Positions 42,615-52,020 of a stretch of 64,000 nt of DNA are shown here, piece by piece. Made by a program: the position numbers and the translations under genes. Every line of letters begins with the position of its first letter. The stretch's first letter is position 1. Below the pieces are notes generated by a model. The model was not told the origin of the DNA. It saw only the letters and a program-made list of their open reading frames with translations, and ran no database searches. The stretch comes from Nostoc sp. CHAB 5824 (GTDB lineage Bacteria; Cyanobacteriota; Cyanobacteriia; Cyanobacteriales; Nostocaceae): assembly GCF_020829665.1 (NCBI RefSeq), contig NZ_JAIVFT010000019.1, forward strand, positions 1 to 64,000, written 5' to 3'.

Positions 42615-43340
42615 ATGAGTGTTGAGCAAAAACGACGCGCCCTGATTACTGGGGCAAGTAGTGGAATTGGAAAAGCAACGGCTTTAGCTTTTGCCAAAGC
42701 CGGAATAGATGTCGCCTTAGTCAGCCGTTCTTCAGATAAGTTGGAGGCAGTAAGAGAAGCTGTACAGCATACTGGGGTGGAAGCGAAAGTTTACGCTGTA
42801 GATTTAGCGCGGATCTGCGAAGTCAAAGAAAAGATCCAAGCGATCGCCCTTGACTTTGGTGATATAGACATTCTGGTAAACAATGCGGGCCTTGCCTATA
42901 CAGGTACTTTGAGCGAAACCTCCCTAGAGGACTGGCAGCAGGTAATTGCCTTAAATCTTACCAGCGTGTTTCAGTGTATTCTGGGGATTTTGCCTTCAAT
43001 GCGCGATCGGGGCACAGGCACAATTATCAACGTCGCCTCAATTGCCGCCAAGCAACCCTTTCCCGGTTGGGGAGCATACAGCGTCAGCAAAGCTGGTTTG
43101 ATAGCCCTCTCTCAAACCCTGGCACAAGAAGAACGCACCCACGGCATTCGTGTCACAGCTATTTGTCCTGGCGCAGTCAATACCGAACTTTGGGATACAG
43201 AAACAGTCCATGTCAACTTAGACCGTTCCAAGATGTTAACCCCAGAAATTGTCGCTCAGTCAATTCTCTACACAGTTCTGTTACCGCAACAGGCAGTTAT
43301 TGATGAATTGACCCTAATGCCCAGCGCTGGCGCACTCTAA
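42615..43340 (+). CDS. short-chain dehydrogenase/reductase (FabG-like)
   Basis: About 241 residues. Classical SDR: the cofactor motif TGASSGIGKA (residues about 12-21), NNAGLAYTG, the catalytic Ser in NVASIAA, and YSVSK (Tyr-x3-Lys). PG-x-VNT near residue 185 is normal. It would reduce or oxidise a ketone or alcohol with NAD(P). The place after accA in the ado-aar-accA run suggests a role in lipid-derived metabolism, but the substrate is not known. The ATG at 42615 with GGGAGA upstream is preferred over a TTG at 42585. Confidence 0.9.
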   Translation: MSVEQKRRALITGASSGIGKATALAFAKAGIDVALVSRSSDKLEAVREAVQHTGVEAKVYAVDLARICEVKEKIQAIALDFGDIDILVNNAGLAYTGTLSETSLEDWQQVIALNLTSVFQCILGILPSMRDRGTGTIINVASIAAKQPFPGWGAYSVSKAGLIALSQTLAQEERTHGIRVTAICPGAVNTELWDTETVHVNLDRSKMLTPEIVAQSILYTVLLPQQAVIDELTLMPSAGAL

Positions 43341-43431
43341 TTTGTCATTTGTCTCTTGTCCTTTGTATAAAGCAAATGACCAATGACTAATGACTAATAA
43401 CTAATGACTAAACCATAACTAAGACTGAATC

Positions 43432-44139
43432 ATGACTATCGCTAGTTCCAACGGTTCCAATTTTTCTCAATCACCTATAATTCCCGATTTGGCAGAAGCC
43501 ATAACTCCTAGACCCGATCGCAACACCCACAACGGGCGACAAGCGGATGTGTCCCCGCCAAAAGAGGAACATCTGGAGGAAATGAAGGACGCCGTGCGGA
43601 CACTAATATTGGGAGTTGGCGAAGACCCCGAACGCGAAGGACTCCTCAAAACACCCAAGCGAGTGGCCGAGGCAATGCGATTTCTTACCAGTGGCTACAC
43701 CCAATCCCTTGAAGAACTCGTTAACGATGCCATCTTTGATGAAGGGCATAACGAGATGGTACTAGTTAGGGATATTAATTTCTTTAGTCTGTGCGAACAC
43801 CACATGCTGCCATTTATGGGTAGAGCACACGTTGCTTATATCCCCAACCAAAAAGTTGTGGGACTGAGTAAGCTGGCCCGCATTGTTGAGATGTATTCCC
43901 GTCGCTTGCAAGTCCAGGAGAGGTTAACCCGCCAAATTGCCGAAGCAATCCAGACCATTTTGGAACCTCAAGGAGTAGCCGTTGTGATGGAAGCTAGTCA
44001 CATGTGTATGGTGATGCGCGGCGTCCAGAAACCAGGCTCTTGGACTGTCACTAGTGCAATGGTTGGTGCGTTCCAAGACGATCACAAAACCCGCGAAGAA
44101 TTTTTTAATTTAATTCGCCATCAACCAGCGTTCTTTTAG
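43432..44139 (+). CDS. folE: GTP cyclohydrolase I
   Basis: 235 residues. Converts GTP to dihydroneopterin triphosphate, the entry to tetrahydrofolate and pterin synthesis. The N-terminus (about 60 residues) is a variable extension. The core has EDPEREGLLKTPKRVAEAM, the zinc/catalytic site FSLCEHHMLPF and the later MEASHMCMVMRG, plus GVQKPGSWTVTSAMVG. Downstream, trpF converges. Dispersed CATTAGT repeats fill the gap from the SDR gene. Confidence 0.97.
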   Translation: MTIASSNGSNFSQSPIIPDLAEAITPRPDRNTHNGRQADVSPPKEEHLEEMKDAVRTLILGVGEDPEREGLLKTPKRVAEAMRFLTSGYTQSLEELVNDAIFDEGHNEMVLVRDINFFSLCEHHMLPFMGRAHVAYIPNQKVVGLSKLARIVEMYSRRLQVQERLTRQIAEAIQTILEPQGVAVVMEASHMCMVMRGVQKPGSWTVTSAMVGAFQDDHKTREEFFNLIRHQPAFF

Positions 44140-44189
44140 AGAATGGGGAGTGGGGAATGGGGCATTAGTTATTCTTTCTCCCCTACTCC

Positions 44190-44822
44190 TCATCCCCTAT
44201 TCTCCAATTTCTTAAACAACTTGGCTACTTTATCTAAATCTTTATCTCCAGGTGCGCGTTCTACACCACTAGATAAATCAATGCCACTGGGATTAACCTG
44301 ACTCAGGGCTTCCACAATATTATCTGCTGTTAGTCCCCCTGCTAAAAGCCAAGGGCAATTGGGGCTAAATTGCTCTAGCATTGTCCAATCTAAGGTTTTG
44401 CCTGTACCACCAAGTTGTTCGGGATGGTAAGTATCAAGTAGTAAAGTATCTACGTAATTTGTGTAATTAGCCATTGTGTCAAGATGCTCAAGACTCCGAA
44501 CTCTCAGTGCCCTAATAATTTCGACATTGGGTAAAGCTTGACGTAATTGGTAGCAAAAATCTGGTAATTCATCCCCATGTAACTGGACACCAGTCAACCC
44601 AGAATCAACAACTATCTGACTGATTTCGGGGATACTAGCGTTGGCAAAAACACCAATTGTGTCAATATTAGCCGGGAGTTCTGCTAGTGCTGCCCGAATT
44701 TGGGATGTAGTCACGTAGCGAGGTGAGGTTGGCACACAAATAAATCCTAGTGCCGTTGCGCCCAGAGAGGCGATCGCTATAGACTGCTGTGGTTGAGTGA
44801 TGCCGCAAATTTTAACGCGCAT
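44190..44822 (-). CDS. trpF: phosphoribosylanthranilate isomerase
   Basis: 210 residues, TIM barrel. Third step of tryptophan synthesis: isomerises PRA to CdRP. Signature KICGIT at residues 4-9 with the catalytic cysteine, then GFICVPTSPRYV, a catalytic Asp in LLDTYHPEQLGGTGKTLDW, and SSGVERAPGDKDLDKV near the end. Standalone as is usual in cyanobacteria. Divergent from psaK. Confidence 0.96.
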   Translation of the reverse strand: MRVKICGITQPQQSIAIASLGATALGFICVPTSPRYVTTSQIRAALAELPANIDTIGVFANASIPEISQIVVDSGLTGVQLHGDELPDFCYQLRQALPNVEIIRALRVRSLEHLDTMANYTNYVDTLLLDTYHPEQLGGTGKTLDWTMLEQFSPNCPWLLAGGLTADNIVEALSQVNPSGIDLSSGVERAPGDKDLDKVAKLFKKLENRG

Positions 44823-44933
44823 GAATATTTAATAAATTTACAATAATCATCAAGAAAGTCTAAACTATCCGAAAAACTTTTGTGCCTTGGTAATTTTATA
44901 ATTTTGTAGGTCTACATTTTAGGAGACAAAAGC

Positions 44934-45188
44934 TTGATTTCATCTATCTTACTAGCAGCCGCACCAACTGTTCCCACAACACCTGCGTGGAATCCTACAG
45001 TAGGCATCATCATCAGCATCACTTGCTTAGTAATTGTTTTGCTAAGTACTAGGATTGAAAAACCCTTAGTTGGCCCCAAGTTCCCCATCCTGCCGATTAG
45101 TATTCCAACATTCGTTGCAGCGATGGCTTTTGGTCATATTCTCGGCGTTGGCATCGTTTTAGGACTGACTAACATCGGTCGTCTGTAG
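44934..45188 (+). CDS. psaK: photosystem I subunit X
   Basis: 84 residues. Small thylakoid protein with two membrane helices at the edge of the photosystem I monomer; PsaK binds antenna chlorophyll and has a role in state adaptation. A short start (ISSILLAAAPTVPTTPAWNP) resembles the processed leader of PsaK, helix one is VGIIISITCLVIVLLST, and the second is IPTFVAAMAFGHILGVGIVL ending GLTNIGRL. The start is a TTG at 44934 with an AGGAG six bases upstream, which I accept because the following sequence fits and no ATG is suitable. Confidence 0.9.
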   Translation: MISSILLAAAPTVPTTPAWNPTVGIIISITCLVIVLLSTRIEKPLVGPKFPILPISIPTFVAAMAFGHILGVGIVLGLTNIGRL

Positions 45189-45453
45189 TTTTGCGGCGAT
45201 CGCGGTGTGCTTGTAACGCTGCGATCAATACAAAACTCATAAAAACGATTTTGGTTCTTTCTCCAGCAAGATAACTTATAAGCATTAGCCAGTTAACCTC
45301 CGTGTAGTCACTCTAACTGAGGGTGCAGGTATTAACCTTCCCCTTGAAAGGCGATCCAACTACTTCATCAACGGAGGATTTATATGGCTTTAGAGACGGA
45401 ATTAATCCCCTCTGTAAAGCTTATGTAAGTTAATTCATGCAGGAGAAAGAACC

Positions 45454-45558
45454 ATGATCTCATCAATGTTATTCGCAGCCCAAGCCACTGTACCCAACGC
45501 CGACACCACATGGAACTTGACAGAAGCGGCAATTATTACTGGCGCTTGTCTAAGCTGA
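45454..45558 (+). pseudogene. truncated second psaK
   Basis: A 34-codon frame with a good GGAG ribosome site at 45442-45445 begins MISSMLFAAQATVPNADTTW, the PsaK processing-site region, then reads only the start of helix one (EAAIITGACLS) before TGA. It resembles the functional psaK at 44934. The rest of helix one, the loop and helix two are gone. Downstream, 45559-45856 has no gene and holds low-complexity repeat. Confidence 0.65.
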
Positions 45559-45856
45559 TACGCGTCTAAAGTACATAAACACTCCCGATGGTCGTTAACT
45601 GTTGACTGTTGACGGGTTTTCAGTCATCAGCCATCAGGTATAAGAACAGCACCCCCTCCCTCTGCCTCTTTTCAATGCCCCATGCCCAATGCTCCACTTC
45701 AGAGTTTTGCTCACAGGCATTAATTGTCTATTCTAGAAATAAGAGCATTTCGTAACTCGGCACTACCGAATTGATGCTCAGAAATATATGTATAAGTATA
45801 TACGCTGATATTGAAGTATAAGAACTACTGGCGATATCTAGTTTTAGGACAATGTA

Positions 45857-47053
45857 ATGCAAACAAATTGGAAAATTGGGTCTTTATTTGGAATTCCCCT
45901 GTTTTTAGACCCGTTATGGTTTGTGATTTTAGGGTTGGCAACTCTCAACTTTGGGGTAGCTTATCAAGAATGGGGATCTGTTATAGCTTGGAGTGCTGGA
46001 ATAGTGATGGCACTGTTACTATTTGGTTCAGTGTTGCTACATGAGTTGGGTCACAGCTTGGTAGCCCGATCGCAAGGCATTAAAGTTAATTCAATTACCT
46101 TATTTCTGTTTGGCGGAATTGCTGCTATTGAAGAAGAATCTAAAACTCCTTTCAAAGCCTTTCAAGTAGCGATCGCTGGCCCTTTGGTAAGTATCATACT
46201 ATTTTTCCTGCTCCGGGTGGGAGCTATTGTAATACCCGATACTAGTCCACTGAGTGTCATGGTCGGAGATTTAGCGAGAATTAACTTGGTAGTGGCGCTA
46301 TTTAACCTGATTCCCGGCTTACCTCTAGATGGAGGGCAAGTATTAAAAGCAGCACTATGGCAAATAACAGGTAATCGTTTTCAAGCCGTACACTGGGCTG
46401 CAAAAGCTGGACAAATTTTGGGTTACAGTGCGATCGCTTTAGGATTTGTTGTAGATTTTGTGACCAGAGAATTAGTACTTGGTTTGTGGATTGCGCTGTT
46501 AGGTTGGTTTGCTGTCCGCAACGCCAGCAGTTATGACAACGTAACTACATTGCAAGAAAGCCTACTTAAAGTCGTGGCGGCTGATGCGATGACTCGTGAC
46601 TTTCGGGTTGTCGATGCTGACCAGACATTGCGATCGTTTGCCGATTCATACCTGTTAGAAACCACTCCCTCACAGGTTTATTTTGCTGCTTCTGATGGAC
46701 GTTACCGGGGTCTAGTTTCCATTGACGATTTTCGTTTAACCCAAAGGAGTGAATGGGAAACCCAAACCTTACATAGCATTGTGCATCCCTTGACAGAAAT
46801 ACCCACTGTTGCTGAAGCAACAACGATAGCTGAGGTAATTAACAAGCTAGAAAATGAGCAGTTACCTCGAATTACCGTGCTGTCTCCGGCTGGTGCTGTC
46901 GCTGGTGTAATTGACCGGGGAGATATTGTACGGGCCTTGGGACAAAAGTTAAATTTGCGGGTCACAGATGCTGAAATTAAACGGCTCAAGGAAGAAGGAA
47001 GTTATTCGCCTGGGTTGCAACTAGCAGCACTAGCGAAGTCAATTACAGATTAA
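45857..47053 (+). CDS. site-2 protease family protein (M50) with CBS domains
   Basis: 398 residues. N-terminal membrane part with a zinc-protease motif LHELGHSLVA (H62, E63, H66) and the second metal motif NLIPGLPLDGGQVLKA with the catalytic Asp. Residues 235-390 are two CBS-type segments (SPAGAVAGVIDRGDIVRALG in the second) that in related proteins sense nucleotides or energy state. S2P proteases cleave membrane-anchored regulators. The order suggests intramembrane proteolysis gated by the CBS pair (inference). No substrate gene is next to it. Confidence 0.88.
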   Translation: MQTNWKIGSLFGIPLFLDPLWFVILGLATLNFGVAYQEWGSVIAWSAGIVMALLLFGSVLLHELGHSLVARSQGIKVNSITLFLFGGIAAIEEESKTPFKAFQVAIAGPLVSIILFFLLRVGAIVIPDTSPLSVMVGDLARINLVVALFNLIPGLPLDGGQVLKAALWQITGNRFQAVHWAAKAGQILGYSAIALGFVVDFVTRELVLGLWIALLGWFAVRNASSYDNVTTLQESLLKVVAADAMTRDFRVVDADQTLRSFADSYLLETTPSQVYFAASDGRYRGLVSIDDFRLTQRSEWETQTLHSIVHPLTEIPTVAEATTIAEVINKLENEQLPRITVLSPAGAVAGVIDRGDIVRALGQKLNLRVTDAEIKRLKEEGSYSPGLQLAALAKSITD

Positions 47054-47146
47054 ATGTCATACCCTTGTCATAGTTTTGCAATATATTCGTCAAAAGCTTG
47101 TGTGATATTGAATTTGGTATTTGGTTACAAAATGCTTTTTTTGGGT

Positions 47147-47179
47147 AAAAGGTAGGAAATCCTACCTTTTTTATTTTTT
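47147..47179 (+). terminator. intrinsic terminator
   Basis: A 10-bp stem AAAAGGTAGG/CCTACCTTTT with AAAT loop, followed by TT and a later TTTTTT. Ends the M50 gene unit. Confidence 0.75.
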
Positions 47180-47216
47180 AAATTAATGTGAGTTGGATAA
47201 ACCTCTCCCTGTCTTA

Positions 47217-47390
47217 GAGGTTGTTTGAAAAGTCTAATTTATTACTAGCCCTGGCGACTGGAAGTCGCGGCTATACAGACAAAACCCACCTCCGTGGGTT
47301 AAAAACCCTTGATTTTTCATTAGTCCACGGAGGTGGACTTGGTTTGTGTAGTAGCGAATTCTATTCGCCTACTACTTTTCAAACATCCTC
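47217..47390. mobile_element. MITE copy 3 (GAGGATGTTTGAAAAGT family), different interior
   Basis: Ends GAGGTTGTTTGAAAAGT (47217-47233) and ACTTTTCAAACATCCTC (47374-47390), with TTA on each side. The interior differs from copies 1 and 2: it has a hairpin of CCACCTCCGTGG and CCACGGAGGTGG instead of the C-rich arms. Confidence 0.8.
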
Positions 47391-47478
47391 TTAAACTAAA
47401 GTTCGTACATTCCTGTTCCATCATACGAATGGGCGATATACTACGAATTAAGAATTTTTACTCCTGCTAGAGGTTCTA

Positions 47479-48357
47479 ATGTCCGATATCGAAACGTTGG
47501 AATTGGCAGGTGTCTCTCTGCTGTTGCGTCCACCTAAAAACCCCAATAACCCTGCCCCTTTAATCATCTTTTGGCATGGTTTTGGTTCGCCAAGTGCTGA
47601 AGCGGATATTGCCGAAGCTTTTCCATTGTCAGAAATTCAAGCTTGGAAAGCTTACCTTCGCTTACCGTCATTTGGTAAAAGTTCCCCCGATGAGTTAGAA
47701 GAATTAATGCGTCGTCAGTTGCAAGATTACGTACTGCAACTACTTCTACCTGTTATTGAACCAGCAGTACAGGAATTACCAAAGGTGGTTGAAGCTTTGC
47801 AAAGGCACTGCAATATTGATTCCAACGCGGGCATTGGTATATTTGGATTCTCAGCGGGAGGTTTAGCTGCGCTACTAGCTTTGACACAAAGTAACATCCT
47901 GATTCAAGCCGCCGTATTAGCTGGTGTTACAAAAGACCTTGCCTCAGCAGTAAATACATACGAGCGGTTTATGCAAAATTCCTATGCAACGCTTAAAGAA
48001 CAATATCCTTGGTTGCAACCTACATATTCCTGGTCTGAGGAATCAGAGAAAGCAAAAACTCGGCTTGATTTTGTTAATCGTGCGAAAGAAATTGTTAAAG
48101 GGAATCCACCACCTGCGATTTTATTTGTACATGGTGTCCAAGATGAAGTTTTCGATGTGGATGATGTTAAAACGCTGCACGAAGATTTGAAATTATATTA
48201 TCAGCAGGCGAATTATCCTCAAAGGTTATCGATTCGACTTTTTAAGCACTTGAAACATGCGGTTGATTTGGCTGCAAATACTTCACCCGAACAACGCGAA
48301 GATATTATAGAGATGGAGAAAGCTGTGGCTGGCTGGTTTGGTCGGTATCTGAATTGA
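47479..48357 (+). CDS. alpha/beta hydrolase
   Basis: 292 residues. Oxyanion turn HGFGSPS after strand IIFWHGFG; nucleophile elbow GIFGFSAGGLAALLA (Ser about residue 133); aspartate in VHGVQDEVFDVDDV; histidine in FKHLKHAVDLA. These match a Ser-Asp-His triad. It resembles prolyl-oligopeptidase/dienelactone-hydrolase-like esterases. Substrate unknown. A signal peptide is absent, so cytoplasmic. The ISL3 element follows directly downstream. Confidence 0.85.
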   Translation: MSDIETLELAGVSLLLRPPKNPNNPAPLIIFWHGFGSPSAEADIAEAFPLSEIQAWKAYLRLPSFGKSSPDELEELMRRQLQDYVLQLLLPVIEPAVQELPKVVEALQRHCNIDSNAGIGIFGFSAGGLAALLALTQSNILIQAAVLAGVTKDLASAVNTYERFMQNSYATLKEQYPWLQPTYSWSEESEKAKTRLDFVNRAKEIVKGNPPPAILFVHGVQDEVFDVDDVKTLHEDLKLYYQQANYPQRLSIRLFKHLKHAVDLAANTSPEQREDIIEMEKAVAGWFGRYLN

Positions 48358-48552
48358 TATTACTCATTGCTCAGATATTGAAGCATAATATGGGTCTTGG
48401 CAACTTTTGGTGATGATGAAAGGTTACGCGCTTTAAGGCAGAAGGCAGAAGGCAGAAGGCAGAGGGCAGAAGGAGGAAGGAAGAAAGATATAATTAAGAT
48501 ACTTCAAACTTCACTCCATCAAACATTTAAGGGATAAGCCTTAGCAAGCCCT

Positions 48553-49682
48553 ATGTCGGTGCTAACTCACCTCTTACCAGATTCAACAAACCTGAAACTT
48601 GAGAGTTGCCTTGTTGACGAAATAAAAACTCAGATAAAGTTGATTGTTTCTGTAATCATAACAGTAGTTAATTGTCGAGTTTGTAATCAACCAACTCATC
48701 GAATTCATAGCCGCTACGAGCGGAAGTTAGCAGACTTACCGTGGGCTGATTACAACATTACCCTACAGTTACGGGTGCGGAAGTTTTTTTGCATCAATAC
48801 TTTGTGTAACCGACGCATTTTTACCGAAAGGCTCAACAGTGTAACCGCACCTTGGGCGCGAAGGACTCTACGTTTAGCTCAACGACTAAGTGCAATTGCT
48901 TTAGCTAATGGTGGTGCAGCAGGGGTAAGACTCTCGGAGCAATTAGGGATAAAAGTTTCTCGCAACACACTATTAAATTTAGTCCGCTCAATTCCACTCC
49001 CACCAATCGTAACGCCACATACTCTTGGAGTAGACGACTTTTGTTTTCGTAAATGTAAAACCTACGGCACAGCACTAATTGACCTGGAACGCAGCCGACC
49101 AATTGCTCTACTCAAAGATGCAAAAGCTGAAACCTTAGCAGAATGGTTAAAAGCTCACCCCGGTGTCAAAGTCGTCTCACGACATCGGTCAAAAACTTAT
49201 GAAAGTGGTATTCGCTAAGGCGCACCAGAAGCCATTCAAGTTGCAGACCGTTTTCATCTATTGCAAAACTTATTTCAAACGCTTGAGCAAGTCTTTGGTA
49301 CTCACGCCAAAGTACGTAAAAGTTGTGGAAAAACAAGTCTTAAATACTGATACTAAAGTGCTAAAAGAGGTGGAAACAGCCCATTCTGATTTGGAGTCAG
49401 CCATTGAACTATCTCAACAGGAGAGCATCTGTTGTGCGTCAACGCCTGAGCGAGCAGCTCGATGCTTGGTTCAACAAAGCTAAAAACAGCTCTGTTTCTT
49501 TGTTGCGCTCCTTTGCTGTTAGTTTAGAGTCTGACTACAATGCTGTGAAAGCAGGTGTAACTATGTCAGTTAGTAATGGCCCAGTTGAAGGGCATATTAA
49601 TCGACTGAAAATGTTAAAGCGGCAGATGTATGGTCGGGACAAGATAGACTTACTGGAACGACGATTTTTGTTGGCTATTTGA
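48553..49682 (+). pseudogene. ISL3-family transposase, disrupted
   Basis: The N-terminal zinc-finger/HTH region is intact: CRVCNQPTHRIHSRYERKLA, LPWADYNITLQLRVRKFFC, TLGVDDFCFRKCKTYGTALI with the first catalytic Asp. At 49216-49218 an in-frame TAA stands where a glutamine codon fits (SGIR*GAPEAIQVADRFHLL), a C-to-T nonsense change. Further on, the frame fails near 49350, and the end (DYNAVKAGVTMSVSNGPVEG, then HINRLKMLKRQMYGR) is in another frame. So at least one nonsense mutation and one or more frameshifts. Not functional. Confidence 0.88.
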
Positions 49683-49714
49683 GGAGAAAAATTTGACAAT
49701 TTACACTTGATTAT

Positions 49715-50065
49715 ATGAGTTATAGAAATCAGTTTATCTGGCAAAGGGCAGTTCAGCTTGCTATCAATTGTTATAAATTTACCCGCCTATTTCCTCAATC
49801 AGAATTGTATGGTTTAACCAGCCAAATCCGACGTTCTTCTGTATCTGTAGCATCCAATATAGCAGAAGGTTATGGTAGGCGTTCCAAGCCAGAATATATA
49901 CAGTTCTTACATATTGCGTTAGGTTCTTTGAGAGAACTTGATACGCAATTAATCATTGCTAAAGAAGTAGATTTAGCCGAGAAAAATCTTTTCACACCTC
50001 TATTAAATAAAGTTGAGGAAATGCAAAGTATATTAGTTGCAAGCTTAAACAAACTTAAAGCCTGA
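49715..50065 (+). CDS. four-helix-bundle (23S rRNA IVP-like) protein
   Basis: 116 residues of the TIGR02436 four-helix-bundle family, also known as the intervening-sequence protein of 23S rRNA and common in cyanobacterial repeat regions. The signature SQIRRSSVSVASNIAEGYGR then KPEYIQFLHIALGSLRELDT is visible. It lies inside the inverted-repeat boundaries of the ISL3 element, just after the transposase. Function unknown. The frame is intact in contrast to the transposase. Confidence 0.88.
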   Translation: MSYRNQFIWQRAVQLAINCYKFTRLFPQSELYGLTSQIRRSSVSVASNIAEGYGRRSKPEYIQFLHIALGSLRELDTQLIIAKEVDLAEKNLFTPLLNKVEEMQSILVASLNKLKA

Positions 50066-50395
50066 GTTAACTACTTATTCCTTTCTTTCTTCCTTCTGCC
50101 TTCTGCCCTCTGCCTTCTGCCTCCCCCCAACCTAGATCACCAAAAGTTGCCAAGAACCCATATCTTGTCCTAAGTGCTTTTGAAGTATATCGTGACCGTT
50201 TGGACAAAATATGGTTCAAGTCACAATCCTCTCACACTACAGTCCATCATTTTTATATTGACAAACTAGTATTAGAATCAGGGAGAGGTTTCTTTGACGT
50301 CGCCTCAGATGATTGGAAAATTATTAAAACTTCCAGTTTAAACCGAGTAAAATGTAAGTACGTGATATAGTACGTCTCTCACTTACCCTGGTTTT

Positions 50396-51766
50396 ATGGC
50401 ACTGCCAATTGTTGCAATTATCGGACGCCCAAATGTGGGCAAATCCACCCTGGTTAATCGACTCGCCGGGGAACAAACGGCGATTGTCCATGATGAACCG
50501 GGAGTGACACGCGATCGCACTTATCTACCAGCTTTCTGGAATGGCCGCGAATTTTTAGTGGTAGACACTGGTGGTTTAGTTTTTAATGATGATACCGAAT
50601 TTTTACCACTGATTCGCCAACAGGCAATGACAGCCCTTGCAGAAGCGTGTGGCGCTATTTTTGTCGTAGATGGTCAAACAGGCCCCACATCGGCAGATTT
50701 AGAAATCGCCGAATGGATGCGCCAACAACCCGTACCTGTGCTACTAGCTGTAAATAAATGTGAATCCCCAGAACAAGGCTTAATGCAAGCTGCCGAGTTT
50801 TGGGAATTAGGATTGGGCGAACCTTACCCCATCTCCGCAATTCATGGCAGTGGCACAGGAGAATTACTCGACGAGTTAGTTAATCACATACCTGCTATTG
50901 AAGACATCCCAGACACGAATGAAATCAAAGTAGCAATTGTGGGACGCCCGAATGTGGGCAAATCGAGCTTACTCAATTCTTTTGTCGGGGAAGAGAGGGC
51001 AATTGTCAGCCCAATTTCTGGTACAACCCGCGATGCTATTGATACCGTCATTGAACGAGATGGACAAACCTACCGTTTGATTGACACCGCCGGGATTCGC
51101 AAAAAGAAACACATAGAATACGGCACAGAATTCTTTAGTATTAACCGTGCTTTCAAAGCGATTCGCCGCGCTGACGTGGTTTTATTAGTAATAGATGCCG
51201 TAGATGGAGTCACTGAGCAAGACCAAAAATTAGCTGGGCGGATTATCGAAGAAGGTCGAGCTTGCATCATCGTCGTTAATAAGTGGGATGCTGTCGAAAA
51301 AGACTCTTACACAATCTACGACTACGAAAAAACTCTGCAATCACGGTTACATTTTACCGAATGGGCAGAAACAATTTTTGTGAGTGCCTTGTCAGGACAA
51401 CGGGTAGAAAAGATTCTCGAATTGGTGAAAACGGCAGCTGAATCACACAAACGCCGTGTTAGTACATCTGTTATTAACGAAGTCTTAACAGACGCTGTAA
51501 GTTGGCATTCACCGCCAGCATCTCGTGGTGGGCGTCAGGGCAAGATTTATTATGGTACACAAGTAAGTAGCCAACCACCCACTATCGCCCTATTTGTCAA
51601 TGATTCCAAACGCTTCAACGACAACTACCGCCGCTACATTGAACGCCAATTCCGGCGACAGCTAGGATTTAAAGGCACGCCAATTATTTTGCTGTGGCGG
51701 AGCAAAAAAGTCCGTGATGCCGAAATTGGTAATGTTAATAGAGCAACTCGCGTCAAAATAAGTTAG
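50396..51766 (+). CDS. der: ribosome assembly GTPase Der (EngA)
   Basis: 456 residues with two GTPase domains in tandem. The first has P-loop GRPNVGKS (residues about 10-17), a G2/G3 with EPGVTRDRTY and DTGGLV, and NKCE. The second has GRPNVGKSSLLN, SGTTRDAIDT, DTAGIRKKKH and NKWDAVEK, followed by a KH-like C-terminal domain (FKGTPIILLWRSKK). Der is needed for 50S subunit maturation. 50166-50395 upstream has no gene. EcfT follows after a repeat region. Confidence 0.97.
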   Translation: MALPIVAIIGRPNVGKSTLVNRLAGEQTAIVHDEPGVTRDRTYLPAFWNGREFLVVDTGGLVFNDDTEFLPLIRQQAMTALAEACGAIFVVDGQTGPTSADLEIAEWMRQQPVPVLLAVNKCESPEQGLMQAAEFWELGLGEPYPISAIHGSGTGELLDELVNHIPAIEDIPDTNEIKVAIVGRPNVGKSSLLNSFVGEERAIVSPISGTTRDAIDTVIERDGQTYRLIDTAGIRKKKHIEYGTEFFSINRAFKAIRRADVVLLVIDAVDGVTEQDQKLAGRIIEEGRACIIVVNKWDAVEKDSYTIYDYEKTLQSRLHFTEWAETIFVSALSGQRVEKILELVKTAAESHKRRVSTSVINEVLTDAVSWHSPPASRGGRQGKIYYGTQVSSQPPTIALFVNDSKRFNDNYRRYIERQFRRQLGFKGTPIILLWRSKKVRDAEIGNVNRATRVKIS

Positions 51767-51859
51767 GAGACGTACAAGAGAGATGCGATGAATCGCGTCT
51801 GTACAGGAGTTATGAGTTAAAGTCAAAATTGCTAACTATAAAACCCTATCGACTTGAGT

Positions 51860-52020
51860 TTGATAGCGGCACAAGGTGAAAGTTATGAGTTAAAGTCAAA
51901 ACTCCTAACTGTACAGACACGATTGCGTCTCTACTCCTCACTCTTGTACAGACGCGATTAATCGCGTTTCTACTCCTCACTCTTGTACAGACGCGATTAA
52001 TCGCGTCTCTTAACTCTAAA
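51860..52020. repeat. tandem palindromic repeats (GACGCGATTAATCGCGTC)
   Basis: Two 39-bp units with a perfect or near-perfect 18-bp palindrome (51951-51968, one mismatch; 51990-52007, perfect) and the linker tctactcctcactcttgtaca. Related, weaker copies lie at about 51785-51810 and 51911-51930. It abuts the next start codon at 52021. Confidence 0.75.

Larger units (their letters stand above)
48392..50159. mobile_element. ISL3-family element with passenger gene
   Basis: Terminal inverted repeats GGGTCTTGGCAACTTTTGG (left, 48392) and its complement at 50136-50159 (one-base indel). Inside each end are further inverted subterminal GGCAGAAGG-type repeats (48432-48485 and 50082-50127). It contains a broken transposase and a four-helix-bundle gene. 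A matching target duplication was not found. Confidence 0.75.
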
